Made by a program: the position numbers and the translations under genes. Below the pieces are notes generated by a model. That model saw only the letters and a list, made by a program, of their open reading frames with translations. It was not told the origin of the DNA and ran no database searches. Of a DNA stretch of 64,000 nt, positions 35,728 through 54,904 are shown piece by piece (within the stretch, counting starts at the first letter, position 1; each line of letters opens with the position of its first letter). The stretch comes from Idiomarina rhizosphaerae (GTDB taxonomy: Bacteria > Pseudomonadota > Gammaproteobacteria > Enterobacterales > Alteromonadaceae), in the NCBI RefSeq assembly GCF_024159085.1, contig NZ_JAMZDE010000007.1, positions 62,001-126,000 of the forward strand. Reading direction: 5' to 3'.

Positions 35728-36120
35728 ATGAGCATTCAATCTCTTTGCAAAGTATCACTTATTGCCGTGTCATTAGCTGGCTTGTTTATGAGCCAGTCAG
35801 CCAACGCAGGCGAAGGCGAAAACGTTTACAAAAAATATTGTCAGGCATGTCATCAACCAAATGGCAAAGGCATGCAGGGCGTATTTCCTCCGCTGGCAGG
35901 AAATACAAATATCAAAGATAACCCCGACTACATAGCTAAGACAATTATCAATGGTAAGTCCGGCGCGCTAACCGTTAACGGAACAAATTACAACGGAGCT
36001 ATGCCGCCCATGGGTTATCTGAAAGACGCCGATATCGCAACCTTAGTTAACTACATCAATACCGATCTTGCAGGCGGCAGTGAGACTATCACAGCCGAAG
36101 CCGTTGCCAGTTTGCGTTAA
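35728..36120 (+). CDS. Periplasmic c-type cytochrome, probable electron donor to NirK
   Basis: This 130-residue monohaem cytochrome c has a signal peptide of about 27 residues (ending QSANA). Haem is attached at C38-C41-H42 (CQACH), and the axial Met is in GAMPPMGYL near residue 91. It is the first gene of a four-gene run with nirK, 33 bp upstream of it, so passing electrons to NirK is a reasonable inference. A GAAGGTG ribosome site precedes the ATG, and an NsrR-like operator lies just upstream. Confidence 0.92.
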   Translation: MSIQSLCKVSLIAVSLAGLFMSQSANAGEGENVYKKYCQACHQPNGKGMQGVFPPLAGNTNIKDNPDYIAKTIINGKSGALTVNGTNYNGAMPPMGYLKDADIATLVNYINTDLAGGSETITAEAVASLR

Positions 36121-36153
36121 ACCTATTTGTTATCAGTTAAAGGAAAATTTATT

Positions 36154-37311
36154 ATGAAAACTCTAAGCTTATCAATTATCAGTGCCTCTCTTCTGGCCGC
36201 TATGGCGTCTGCGTCAGCTCCGGTTAATGCTGAAGAGCTTAGCCTTAAGCACGACAGCGAGTATGTCATTGATGGTAAAATTTTTGGCTTACCAGAAGCT
36301 AAAATTTACCGTGAAGACTACAATGGTCCGGCGGTTGTTGGCGACTATCTTACTCAAGTTCCAAACATAGCCAAGCTCGACTATGAAGGTAACAAAACTC
36401 ACGATGTACGCATGGATGTGTTCTCTCAGAAAATAGAAGTTGCACCGGGAGTAACCTATTCGGCCTGGACATTCGGTGGCTCAGTACCCGGTCCTGTATT
36501 GCACGTGCGTGAAGGCGACCGTGTTATCTTCAAAATGAAAAACCGCTCTGACGAAGAAGTGACTATTACTAAGCCAGTTAAAAATGGGGCTCCGTTCATT
36601 CAGCAACTGCAGGCCAACGGTTATCAGAACAACCAGCCTGTAGTTAACCCAATGCCCCACTCTATGGACTTCCATAGTGGTACCGTCGCTGCTGAAGACA
36701 AATGGCGTACTATTTCTCCGGGTGAAACTATTGAGTTTGAATGGATAGCCAATTACGCGGGTACTTATATGTATCACTGCGGTACTTCCAGCGTACTCAT
36801 GCATACAGCTATGGGACAGTACGGCGCCGTTGTGGTTTCCCCTAAAGATGGCTACCCAACTGACAAAGACGTTGATAAAGAATTCGTTCTGGTGCAATCA
36901 GAGCACTATCTGGAAGAAGCATCTGAAGGTAACTACATCTATAACCACGGTGCAGCTTTAGACCGCCAGCCAAGTCATGTGACTTTTAACGGACATGTTG
37001 CAGCACTTAGCGATAATCCTTTACGCGCAGACGAAGGTGACCGAGTGCGCTTACATGTGTTAAACGCAGGTCCGTCAGGCACTTCCAGCTTCCACGTAAT
37101 TGGTGCCATTTTTGACCGCGTCTGGTACGAAGGTGACCCGCGCAACGAATGGTATGGCATGCAAACCGTGCTGCTGGGTGCCAGTAACAGCGCAACAATT
37201 GAATTTATTGTTCCGGAAGAAGGCATCTATAAGCTGGTCGATCACGAATTTGCTGATGCAGAGCGTGGCGCAGCTGGCGCATTAATTGCCGGTCCGCGTA
37301 AAGAGAAATAA
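36154..37311 (+). CDS. nirK: Copper-containing nitrite reductase
   Basis: This 385-residue periplasmic enzyme reduces nitrite to nitric oxide and closely follows the AniA branch of NirK. A signal peptide (ending ASAPVNAEE) precedes two cupredoxin domains. Type-2 copper ligands are H174, H208 and H364; catalytic Asp172 (HSMDFH) and His314 (SSFHVIGAIFD) are present. Type-1 ligands H169, C209 and H217 are present, but the axial Met position (C-x7-H-x4-M) is Gln222 in MHTAMGQYG; M220 is two residues early. I chose ATG 36154 behind AAAGGAAAA; an upstream TTG is rejected. The genes after it, a NirV-like protein and a Sco protein, support a maturation module. Confidence 0.93.
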   Translation: MKTLSLSIISASLLAAMASASAPVNAEELSLKHDSEYVIDGKIFGLPEAKIYREDYNGPAVVGDYLTQVPNIAKLDYEGNKTHDVRMDVFSQKIEVAPGVTYSAWTFGGSVPGPVLHVREGDRVIFKMKNRSDEEVTITKPVKNGAPFIQQLQANGYQNNQPVVNPMPHSMDFHSGTVAAEDKWRTISPGETIEFEWIANYAGTYMYHCGTSSVLMHTAMGQYGAVVVSPKDGYPTDKDVDKEFVLVQSEHYLEEASEGNYIYNHGAALDRQPSHVTFNGHVAALSDNPLRADEGDRVRLHVLNAGPSGTSSFHVIGAIFDRVWYEGDPRNEWYGMQTVLLGASNSATIEFIVPEEGIYKLVDHEFADAERGAAGALIAGPRKEK

Positions 37312-37321
37312 GGGGAAACTT

Positions 37322-38074
37322 ATGGTTAAGTGGCTTGGAGTTGCAGGTGTTTTATTATCACCGTTAGTGCTCGCCGATCCGGTTCTGATCAATGGTGGTA
37401 CTTTCGAACCTCCGGTCTTACTGGACAAAGAGCGCCTAAGTATAGAAATGGACAGTTTCATGCTGGACGCAACCCCTGTCACTAACCAAGAGTTTCTGGA
37501 ATTTGTCATTGAACAACCTCAGTGGCAGCGAGACAACATCGCTGCCCTATTCCATGATGGAAATTACCTGAAGCATTGGGACGATAATACCGGATTTGCT
37601 AAAGGCAAAGAAAATGAGCCAGTCACTTATGTTTCCTGGTTTGCCGCACGCGAATACTGCTCCGCACAAGGTGGCCGTTTGCCTGGTCTTAACGAGTGGG
37701 AGTATGCGTCGGTCAAATATCGGCAACAGCAGAACATCAGCGATGATGACTATGCCCGCAACCTGTTTGCCTGGTACAGCCAGCCACACAGTGCGAAACA
37801 ACAGACGGTAGACCCAAATGCTGACCAGTTGATGCACATGCACGACCGGGTCAACGAATGGGTAGACGACTACCAATTATTACTAACCAACGGCGATGAC
37901 GTCGATTTGCTCTCCGGTTCTTGTGGCGACGGAGCACGCTTTATGTCCAGTTTTAGTAACGCCAATTACGCCACATTTTTCCGTTATCAGTCGCGCAGTG
38001 ATTACGCCCCGCAAAGTGCTACCAGCACTATGGGTTTTCGTTGCGCGTACGACCTGGAGAACGACCATGAATAA
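37322..38074 (+). CDS. nirV: NirV-like formylglycine-generating-enzyme (SUMF1) domain protein
   Basis: This 250-residue exported protein of the FGE-sulfatase/SUMF1 fold has a signal peptide (MVKWLGVAGVLLSPLVLA). Its fold markers are DATPVTNQEFLEFV, PVTYVSWFAAREYCSAQGGR and STMGFRCAYD. The paired cysteines that make true formylglycine-generating enzymes catalytic are not obvious. NirV proteins accompany nirK in several denitrifiers, with no settled function; the position 10 bp after nirK makes this the best name. Its end overlaps the Sco gene by 8 bp. Confidence 0.82.
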   Translation: MVKWLGVAGVLLSPLVLADPVLINGGTFEPPVLLDKERLSIEMDSFMLDATPVTNQEFLEFVIEQPQWQRDNIAALFHDGNYLKHWDDNTGFAKGKENEPVTYVSWFAAREYCSAQGGRLPGLNEWEYASVKYRQQQNISDDDYARNLFAWYSQPHSAKQQTVDPNADQLMHMHDRVNEWVDDYQLLLTNGDDVDLLSGSCGDGARFMSSFSNANYATFFRYQSRSDYAPQSATSTMGFRCAYDLENDHE

Positions 38075-38711
38075 ATTGCTAAAATTGACCGCCCTGGCCT
38101 CTTTGATCTTTGCTGCCCAGTCTTTTGCGCAGGATCATTCGCATCACGATATGCACAAGAATCAGACAGCTAACGATCACAGTAATCATACGGCAATGAA
38201 CGCAGCAGAGGTCTCTCACTCCGAGTCGGTATACCAATTGAATGCGACCTGGAACACACATAAGAATAGCGAACTCAAGCTTTCAGAACTTGAAGGGCAG
38301 CCAGTTATTCTTTCCATGATTTATGGCAGTTGCACCACCGCCTGCCCAGTCTTGGTCCATGATGTAAAACGCTTATACAGCAAGCTGCACGAAGATACTA
38401 AACAACAAGTTAAGCTCGTAATGGTGAGTTTCGACACCGATCGCGATACACCCGAGGCACTCGCTGACTATGTTAAGCAATACAAGCTTAACAACGACAA
38501 CTGGCTGTTTCTGAACGGTTCGGAGCAGGATATCAGAACCTTAGCTACAGTACTTGGCGTGAGGTATCGCCAGCGTCCCGACGGTGATTTTGATCACAGC
38601 AATTTGATCACTATTCTCGATAAACAAGGACTCATTGTTGAGCGAATTGAGGGTCTGAGCCAGCCTATGGAAGAGCCTGCTGAAATTGTTAATAAGCTAG
38701 CGAAACAGTAA
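38067..38711 (+). CDS. Sco1/SenC/PrrC-type copper chaperone
   Basis: This 214-residue thioredoxin-fold protein has an N-terminal signal or anchor (residues 1-20) and a His-rich segment (DHSHHDMHK, DHSNHT) that probably gathers copper. The Sco motif is C-X3-C in GSCTTACPVLV, with the conserved His in DGDFDHSNL. Sco proteins deliver copper to cytochrome oxidase CuA or other copper sites; here the operon points to NirK. The ATG at 38067 follows GGAGAACG. Confidence 0.92.
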   Translation: MNKLLKLTALASLIFAAQSFAQDHSHHDMHKNQTANDHSNHTAMNAAEVSHSESVYQLNATWNTHKNSELKLSELEGQPVILSMIYGSCTTACPVLVHDVKRLYSKLHEDTKQQVKLVMVSFDTDRDTPEALADYVKQYKLNNDNWLFLNGSEQDIRTLATVLGVRYRQRPDGDFDHSNLITILDKQGLIVERIEGLSQPMEEPAEIVNKLAKQ

Positions 38712-38756
38712 GACTGGTTGCATTCGTTCTAAGATTTTGTTCCACTAAAAAGGAAT

Positions 38757-38858
38757 CTTGTCGGAGTGCTGGTAGCTTTTTTAATTAAGTTACCGGCTGA
38801 GACCGCAATTGCGGGATCCGTTGAACCTGATCAGGCTAATACCTGCGAAGGGAACAAG
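38757..38858 (+). promoter_or_regulatory. TPP riboswitch (THI element) of the thiamin operon
   Basis: The aptamer is recognised by GGCTGAGA (38795-38802) and by CCTGATCAGG followed by CTAATACCTGCGAAGGGAA. The closing stem P1 pairs CTTGT (38757-38761) with ACAAG (38854-38858). It lies 95 bp upstream of thiC and should turn the operon off when thiamin diphosphate is plentiful. Confidence 0.95.
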
Positions 38859-38860
38859 AG

Positions 38861-38917
38861 AGCACCAGCATGACACAACCGTCGTTTCTGCGCTGGTGTT
38901 CCTTTCAACACTCCTGA
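38861..38917 (+). promoter_or_regulatory. Riboswitch expression-platform hairpin with a 15-codon ORF
   Basis: AGCACCAGC (38861-38869) pairs with GCTGGTGTT (38892-38900). TGCTGGT in the 5' part of the aptamer (38768-38774) could also pair with ACCAGCA (38864-38870), giving a mutually exclusive switch. No T-run follows, so this is not a classical terminator. An ATG at 38870 opens a 15-codon frame (MTQPSFLRWCSFQHS) ending at 38917, partly inside the hairpin. Translation of that frame is unproven. Confidence 0.45.
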
Positions 38918-38944
38918 CAAGCATCTCTAACATCAACAAAATGA

Positions 38945-40659
<1,715 letters not shown>

Positions 40660-40660
<1 letters not shown>

Positions 40661-42162
40661 TGTCAGTACCTGTCGTATGGACCGTCGCTGGTTCTGACAG
40701 CGGCGGTGGCGCAGGCATTCAGGCGGACTTGCACACGTTCCGCAGTCTGAAGGTACATGGCTGCAGTGTCATAAGCACAGTGACCGCTCAGAACTCTGTT
40801 GAAACCACCGGGTTATTCCCGTTAGCTGCTGACGCCATTCGTCAGCAGCTGGAATGCCTGCAACAGGACATGCCCCCTGTTGCGATAAAAGTTGGGTTGC
40901 TCAGCAACAGACAGCATCTACAAGCGGTGGCTAACTTTTTAAAGCAGTGGCCTGATACCCTTCCCCGACCTTTCATGGTTTGGGATCCAGTGGTTGTCAG
41001 CACTCAGCAGGATCAGTTGTCTGAACTCAAACCAGAACACTGCGCGAAGTTACTCCCACTGGTTGATATTATCACCCCAAATTTGAATGAGCTCAGTTGG
41101 TTGAGTGGCTTGAGTGTTAACGATGAGAGTTCAATGTGTCGCGCCGCAGAACAACTCTTTCATGCCGGGCTGCCCCGAATTCTGGTAACAGGCTCCGATT
41201 TTGGTCGCGCCGATGAAATATCTGACTATTACCTTAGCACTAATGAGCATATTCAGTACATTCAGCAGAAGTTGAAAACAAAACACAGCCACGGAACAGG
41301 TTGTACTTTGTCTTCTGCTATTGCGGCGGTATTAGCGCATGATTATCCACTTGAGGATGCCATTACGGTAGCTAATGCTTATGTGCATCAAGGCTTACTT
41401 CAAGCCAAAGGTATAGGCCGCGGACCCGGTCCGGTGGCTCATACACACTGGCCACAGCAAATTAAATATTTTCCAAAAATTGAAACGCCAGAGTTGCCCT
41501 ATATCTATGGGGAATTCCCGAGGTTAAACCAAAACCCAGGACTCTATCCCGTAGTAGATTCTTATGAGTGGATAGAAAAGCTTTTAAAACTCGGTATTAA
41601 AACGCTTCAGCTGCGTATTAAAGATGTAGATGACCCGCAGCTAGAAACCGCTATTAAAAAAAGCATTCAGCTGGCAGAGCAATATTCAGCACAGCTGTTT
41701 ATTAATGACTACTGGCAATTAGCCATTAAGCACAACGCTTATGGCGTTCATTTAGGCCAGGAAGACTTAACGGAAGCCAACCTTAACGCTATTCAGCAGG
41801 CGGGTCTGCGGCTGGGCATTTCCACTCACAGCTACACCGAGTTATTGATCGCCAACGCCTATAAGCCCTCTTACATCGCGTTAGGTCATATCTTTCCAAC
41901 TCAGACCAAGGCGATGCCCTCTAAACCGCAAGGTTTGGAGCGACTACGCCGCTATGTGTCGTTACTGGCGCCAACGACTATACCGACAGTCGCTATTGGC
42001 GGTATTTCTTTAGAGCGCGTAGCTACCGTAACAGCTACCGGCGTTAACGGCATAGCGGTTGTTAGCGCGATTACTGCTGCGAACGATGTCGAACAAGCTG
42101 TTCATCAATTACTGACTGCAATGGACGCTAAAGTTGAAGTCGGGGTCGCTCATGCTAAATAA
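40660..42162 (+). CDS. thiDE: Fused HMP-P kinase / thiamin-phosphate synthase (ThiD-ThiE)
   Basis: This 500-residue bifunctional enzyme joins two thiamin steps. Residues 1-265 are ThiD, with [20 protein letters not shown] and the anion-hole [14 protein letters not shown]; they phosphorylate hydroxymethylpyrimidine phosphate. Residues about 290-495 are ThiE, with [27 protein letters not shown] and the phosphate loop VAIGGIS; they couple pyrimidine and thiazole. A linker of about 25 residues lies between. It overlaps thiC by 1 bp and thiF by 11 bp. Confidence 0.95.
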
Positions 42163-42910
42163 CGAGCAACTTCTGCGCTACAGCAGTAACCTTCTGATGA
42201 AAGAAATAGGCGAAGTTGGACAACAGCGTTTGCTCAAAAGCCATGTTTTAATTATTGGTTTGGGCGGTCTTGGTTGCCCAGCGAGTCAGTATCTGGCGTC
42301 ATCGGGCGTTGGGCAAATCACACTGGTCGATCACGACACCATAAGCCTCAGCAACTTACAGCGGCAAACACTCTATTCCAGCGATGATATTGGCTTGTCC
42401 AAGGCGCGGCAAGCTGGTCATTCTTTGTCGCAGTTAAACCCGGACATCCGTATAACCGCTCTTGAAGAGCAAGCCTGTGAAGACAACCTGGATGCACTCA
42501 TTAAACAGGCCGATTTAGTCCTCGACTGCACCGACAATCGCGAGACCCGATACCTGATCAACCACAGCTGCTACCGACTGAATACGCCGCTAGTTTCTGC
42601 TGCGGCACGCGGCTTTAACGGGCAAATTATCGCGTTAAACCCGGAGCATTCGCACGGCTGTTATCAGTGTCTCTATCCCGACAATGTTAATGAACCTCTG
42701 AACTGCAGTAATGCCGGCATTGCAGGTCCTGTTGTCGGCATTATGGGGGCCAGTCAGGCACTACAGGCAATTAATTATTTTACCGGGCATGAGCTTAACT
42801 GGGGTTACCTGCAAACCTTCAATGGCTTATCGCAAAACTGGCAACAACTCTCTTTACCCCGGACCGCTTCGTGCCCTGTATGCGGAGGTAAAAATGCGCG
42901 TTCAAGTTAA
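42152..42910 (+). CDS. thiF: Sulfur carrier protein adenylyltransferase ThiF
   Basis: This 252-residue E1-like enzyme adenylates the C-terminus of ThiS. It has the nucleotide loop [19 protein letters not shown] and the arginine motif NLQRQTLYS. Asp is present in [11 protein letters not shown], and two zinc-binding pairs are CYQC and CPVC. The ATG at 42152 lies within the end of thiDE; an earlier TTG is rejected. Its end overlaps thiS by 17 bp. Confidence 0.94.
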   Translation: MLNNEQLLRYSSNLLMKEIGEVGQQRLLKSHVLIIGLGGLGCPASQYLASSGVGQITLVDHDTISLSNLQRQTLYSSDDIGLSKARQAGHSLSQLNPDIRITALEEQACEDNLDALIKQADLVLDCTDNRETRYLINHSCYRLNTPLVSAAARGFNGQIIALNPEHSHGCYQCLYPDNVNEPLNCSNAGIAGPVVGIMGASQALQAINYFTGHELNWGYLQTFNGLSQNWQQLSLPRTASCPVCGGKNARSS

Positions 42911-43094
42911 TGACAAACATTTTGAAATCACAGAAAAAACCAATTTATCGCAGCTATTGTCCGCTCAGAATATCGATACCTCGGCCGTTGCCGTCGCCAT
43001 GAACGGACAGATTATACACCGCGAACAATGGCAACAGACTGAGCTTAAAGACAACGATACTATCACCCTTGTTCAGGCCGTTGCCGGAGGTTAA
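42894..43094 (+). CDS. thiS: Sulfur carrier protein ThiS
   Basis: This 66-residue ubiquitin-fold sulfur carrier ends in the required VAGG, whose terminal Gly is thiocarboxylated. The ATG at 42894 follows a strong GGAGGT within thiF. It feeds sulfur to ThiG. Confidence 0.95.
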   Translation: MRVQVNDKHFEITEKTNLSQLLSAQNIDTSAVAVAMNGQIIHREQWQQTELKDNDTITLVQAVAGG

Positions 43095-43096
43095 CC

Positions 43097-43867
43097 ATGC
43101 TGAGAATAGCCGATCGTAATTTTCATTCCCGCTTACTCATAGGTTCTGGCAAATACAGTAGCGCGGATATTATGCAGAAATCCCTTGCAGCTTCCGGTAG
43201 CGAGTTAGTAACGCTGGCGTTAAAGCGCGTTGAGCTTGAACGACCTACTGACGACATTGTCACGCCCATAAAAAATTTGGGTTTACAGCTACTACCCAAT
43301 ACCTCCGGTGCAAAAACCGCACAAGACTCTATTTTTGCTGCGCGCCTTGCCCGTGAAGCTTTAGACACCCACTGGCTTAAACTGGAAATACACCCCGACC
43401 CCAACTATTTGCTACCGGACCCGATAGAAACCCTAAAAGCCGCGGAGGCTTTGGTAAAAGAGGGCTTTACGGTACTACCCTACTGCGGTGCTGATCCGGT
43501 ATTGTGTAAACGCTTAGAGGAAGTTGGCTGCGCGGCAGTTATGCCGTTAGGTGCGCCCATAGGTTCAAATCAGGGGTTGTTAACACGGGATTTTCTGCGA
43601 ATTATTATCGAACAGGCATCGGTACCGGTCATTGTCGATGCAGGCATTGGAGCACCAAGCCACGCCGTTGAAGCCATGGAAATGGGCGCTGACGCCGTAT
43701 TGGTAAATACCGCGATAGCTACTGCGAATGATCCTGTCGCTATGTCAAAAGCCTTTCGCGATGCCGTTATTGTTGGACGCCAGGCCTTTGAAGCAGGCTT
43801 AAGTCAAAATGCTTCATTAAAAGCCACAGCGTCCAGCCCGTTAACGGAATTTCTGGAGTCATTATGA
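43097..43867 (+). CDS. thiG: Thiazole synthase ThiG
   Basis: This 256-residue TIM-barrel enzyme makes the thiazole phosphate of thiamin from deoxyxylulose phosphate, dehydroglycine and ThiS-thiocarboxylate. Its blocks include [51 protein letters not shown] and [20 protein letters not shown]. It starts 2 bp after thiS and overlaps thiH by 4 bp. Confidence 0.97.
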   Translation: MLRIADRNFHSRLLIGSGKYSSADIMQKSLAASGSELVTLALKRVELERPTDDIVTPIKNLGLQLLPNTSGAKTAQDSIFAARLAREALDTHWLKLEIHPDPNYLLPDPIETLKAAEALVKEGFTVLPYCGADPVLCKRLEEVGCAAVMPLGAPIGSNQGLLTRDFLRIIIEQASVPVIVDAGIGAPSHAVEAMEMGADAVLVNTAIATANDPVAMSKAFRDAVIVGRQAFEAGLSQNASLKATASSPLTEFLESL

Positions 43868-44956
43868 GCTTTTACACTGTCTGGGAGCAAACCAACTGGG
43901 ATGATACCCGCCTGCAGCTTTACAGTAAAAACGCCGCTGACGTTGAAACCGCTTTAAACAAGAAGCATCTGAATACCGGTGATTTTATGGCTTTATTGTC
44001 GCCGGCAGCAGAGCCTTATCTGGCCCTTATGGCAGAGCGTTCGCAGCAACTAACCCGGCAGCGTTTTGGTAATACCCTGCACCTGTTTATTCCGCTGTAT
44101 TTATCAAACCTGTGTGCTAACGATTGCAGCTACTGCGGCTTTTCCATGAGTAACCGCTTAAAGCGAAAGACCCTGTCGCCAGCTGAAATCGAGCAGGAAT
44201 GTCAGGCCATAAAAGCCAAAGGTTTTGATACCTTGCTGGTGGTTACCGGCGAGCATGAAACCAAGGTAGGTATTGATTATTTTCGTCAGGCGCTACCTAT
44301 TATCAAACGCTATTTCAGCTATGTGATGTTTGAAGTGCAACCATTGGCTACCCATGAATACGCAGAATTACGCACGTTGGGTCTGGACGCGGTTATGGTC
44401 TATCAGGAAACTTATCAGCCCGCTACGTATGCTAAACACCACTTAAAAGGAAGAAAACGTGATTTCCGCTGGCGGCTTGAAACACCCGACCGTCTAGGGA
44501 AATGCGGTATCGATAAAATTGGCCTGGGATCGCTGATTGGGCTGGAGGACTGGCGTATCGACAGCACCTTTACCGCCATGCATATGGATTATCTGCGACG
44601 ACGTTACTGGCGCAGCCGTTACTCGCTGTCATTTCCAAGGCTACGTCCTTGTGCCGGAGGTGTCGATAACGCACTCACCATTTCCGATAAACAACTGGTT
44701 CAGTTAATTTGCGCCTACCGGTTGCGGTTCCCGGATGTAGAGCTCAGCCTTTCGACACGCGAACAGCAAGCGCTTCGTGATGGGTTATTCCGTTTAGGTG
44801 TAACTTCAGTCAGTGCTGAATCAAAAACTCAGCCAGGCGGTTACGCCAACGAGCAACAAGAGCTGGAACAGTTTTCGATAGACGATGACAGACCAGTCAG
44901 TGAAGTGGCACAAGCAATAAAGGCGAGAGGATTACAACCGGTATGGCAGGACTGGC

Positions 44957-46904
<1,948 letters not shown>

Positions 46905-46919
46905 TCATTAGCCGGGTTA

Positions 46920-48572
<1,653 letters not shown>

Positions 48573-48697
48573 TCAGGTCAAATTTGGGATTGCATTCAGA
48601 CGGGAAAGTAGTATACCGAAAGACGGCTCTAACAACAAATAAAAGCTGTCGTCACCTACTTCTAAAAGCTAGTAATCGGCATCAAACAGTTTCTCTT

Positions 48698-49162
48698 TTA
48701 TTCAGATTTAAACTCAAAAGGCCCTTTCGATTCGCTGCGAACCACTACGGTACCGGCCAATATATCGTGCCATGCCTGTTTTTTGTCACTGAACGCTATC
48801 CAGAAAAAGCCTAAAAATATAGGTAGTGCCGAGGGAATGTAAGCAAAATAACGGCCGATGGCTTTCCCTATACTCAGGCTTCCTCCGGTATGCTCATCCA
48901 CCACCCGTAAGTTCAATATCATTTTACCGGGTGTGCCTAAAAACTTAATCCAGAAAAAGATAGTCAGTATGGCCGGTATAACGTAGTTAATCAGTACGTC
49001 CCAGAAGCCGTATATCAGCTTTTCACCTTGCCAGTATTCCTGACCGTAGATAAATCCAACGGGTATTGAAAACAAAATCACCAAGATAACAACGTCAATT
49101 AACATCGCTGCAAAGCGAATTCGGAACCCAGCGTACTTAGCGTATTCTTTTTTATCTTCCAT
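48698..49162 (-). CDS. RDD family membrane protein
   Basis: This 154-residue protein has about three to four transmembrane segments. The RDD pattern is seen as Arg in FRIRFAAMLIDVVI with the Asp, and a second conserved Asp lies in AWHDILAGTVVV. Function is unknown; some RDD proteins act in Na+/H+ exchange. The adjacent 78-residue membrane protein lies 37 bp upstream on the same strand. Confidence 0.87.
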   Translation of the reverse strand: MEDKKEYAKYAGFRIRFAAMLIDVVILVILFSIPVGFIYGQEYWQGEKLIYGFWDVLINYVIPAILTIFFWIKFLGTPGKMILNLRVVDEHTGGSLSIGKAIGRYFAYIPSALPIFLGFFWIAFSDKKQAWHDILAGTVVVRSESKGPFEFKSE

Positions 49163-49199
49163 TATCGTCCCTTTCCAACCCGTTTTTAATTATGGAAGC

Positions 49200-49436
49200 C
49201 TAATCATCAAACCGCTTTAAATAATGAAACAGGACATATGTCCAAATAACAGCTGCGGGTATCAGACTAAAAGCAAGTTGAGAGTACATTTCAGAATTGC
49301 CGGTAAACTCAACCATACTTATGGCCAACCCTAGTCCCACACCGAAAAGTAAACTTAGAACGGAAAATAAAATGGTAAAGGTTTTGCGGTCGAATTTAGT
49401 TTTGCTAGCAGCTAATGCCTTCGCGCCTGAGTTCAT
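49200..49436 (-). CDS. Small two-helix membrane protein of unknown function
   Basis: This 78-residue protein has a basic N-terminus (KALAASKTKFDRKTF) and two hydrophobic helices at about residues 21-42 and 52-71. The ATG at 49436 has an excellent GGAGGT site, which supports it as real. I cannot assign a family. It probably shares a transcript with the RDD gene. Confidence 0.75.
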   Translation of the reverse strand: MNSGAKALAASKTKFDRKTFTILFSVLSLLFGVGLGLAISMVEFTGNSEMYSQLAFSLIPAAVIWTYVLFHYLKRFDD

Positions 49437-49513
49437 GGTACCTCCTTAATAATCGGAACTTATTGTTTTAATCATGTTAATAAAAGCAAACTAACTTGTT
49501 AAGAGTAAATCAA

Positions 49514-49543
49514 TAAAAAAGCGCGCTCAAAATGAACGCGCTT
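49514..49543 (-). terminator. Terminator of the czc-type operon
   Basis: On the minus strand AAGCGCG pairs with CGCGCTT across an 11-base TTCATTTTGAG loop and is followed by six T. It lies about 20 bp after the stop of the RND pump gene. Confidence 0.88.
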
Positions 49544-49563
49544 ATTCGGAGGCATTAATAAAA

Positions 49564-53607
<4,044 letters not shown>

Positions 53608-53611
<4 letters not shown>

Positions 53612-54855
53612 TGCTGTTCTCCTAAAAATGCTTGTCCGGTCATACGTTCCAGCTGAATGACATCGCTGTATATGGCGTGCTCCCGCGAAACTCGTTGATA
53701 CTCGAGCTGAGCTAGCTCATTCTGCGCATCCAGCACCTGCAATAGCGAATGCGTACCGCGCGCATATCCCTGGTTAGTTTGTTCGACCAGTTGCTGTGCC
53801 AGTGGCAATAGAGTGTCTTTCACTTTTTGTCGGTAGTTTTGGTGGGTTTGCAGGCTGTTTATTAGCGCCAGTGCCAGCGAGCGCAACTGAGTTCGCACCA
53901 GCTTTTGCTGCTGCAGGTTCGATTGATGCAACACCCGACGCTGCTGAATACGCCCAATATTAGGATCTTGCAGCTGCAACGGCATCGACGCCTCAACCAC
54001 AAATCCTGTATCATCCGACTGATTGTTGTAACGCACGCCAAATCCCAGACTTAAGTCTGAGGTGGAGTCTGCTTCCAACGCTTTTGCCTGAGCCTGCAAT
54101 AAGCGCTCGGAATCTAACAGGCGTAAATATTCAGGCGCCTTATTTACTGCATTTAGAACGTCGGCCTGTTCCGGTAAATTTAAAGGGAAATAAAAAGTGC
54201 CCGAAACTTGGTTAAAGTTCGGCTGCTCAGCCCACATTGCGCTGAGCTTTGCCTGCGCTTTAGCCAACTGGCCTTTCAGTTCCTCTATATCAGCCCGTTG
54301 GCTCTCGCGCTGAAGTTGAATACGGGTTACCTCAGAGTTTGCTACAGCGCCGGCATTTGCCCGCTCCTGTGCTGTTCGTAGCAGACTCTCCGTACGATGT
54401 AGCTGCTGCTTGCTAAGACGAATAAACTCCTGCAACTTAAGTACCCGGTAAAAGCGCTGTGTTGTTTGTGCCAGCACCTCAATACGCTGATATTCAAACT
54501 CCGCCTGTTGCACTTTCTCTTCGGCTGTTGCCGCATTCATTCGCTGCTGGCGTTTCTCTCCTAACTCAATGACCTGAGAGAAGGACAGCGTCATCTGCGC
54601 ATTATCCAGACCGGAGCTTTCACCAGAGCCGGCAAAGTTTTCAACTTCCAGTCCAACTCTCGGGTTAGGTGAAAACCCAGCCTGCAGAGTCAGTGCCTCG
54701 GCGGCCTGCTTTTGATAGTCGTACTTTTGTAAATCGGGGTTGCTCTTCAGTGTGCGATTTAGTGCATCACTTAAAGTTAAATCTGACGCGGCAGCACTAA
54801 CCGGAAATACCAATATGGCACCCAGAAAGACCACCACGAAGCTCAAACGCTTCAT
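53608..54855 (-). CDS. czcC: CzcC-type outer membrane efflux protein (TolC family)
   Basis: This 415-residue outer-membrane channel has a signal peptide (ending PVSAAASD) and the two OEP repeats, seen as SDALNRTLKSNPDLQKYDYQ and, later, YRQKVKDTLLPLAQQLVEQT. Long coiled helices lie between. It completes the CzcCBA tripartite pump and is the first large gene of the operon, 49 bp after a small His-rich gene. Confidence 0.93.
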
Positions 54856-54904
54856 GTTTTTTCTCCAATTGTTCGCTATTTAAAAATGACGGTAGAAATG
54901 GAGA

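Noticed and set aside
36154-37311. Apparent loss of the NirK catalytic His because the GGHGD motif reads GAIFD
   Set aside because: The catalytic His is the one in the preceding PHLIG position, present here as His314; AniA also reads G-x-IFD there.
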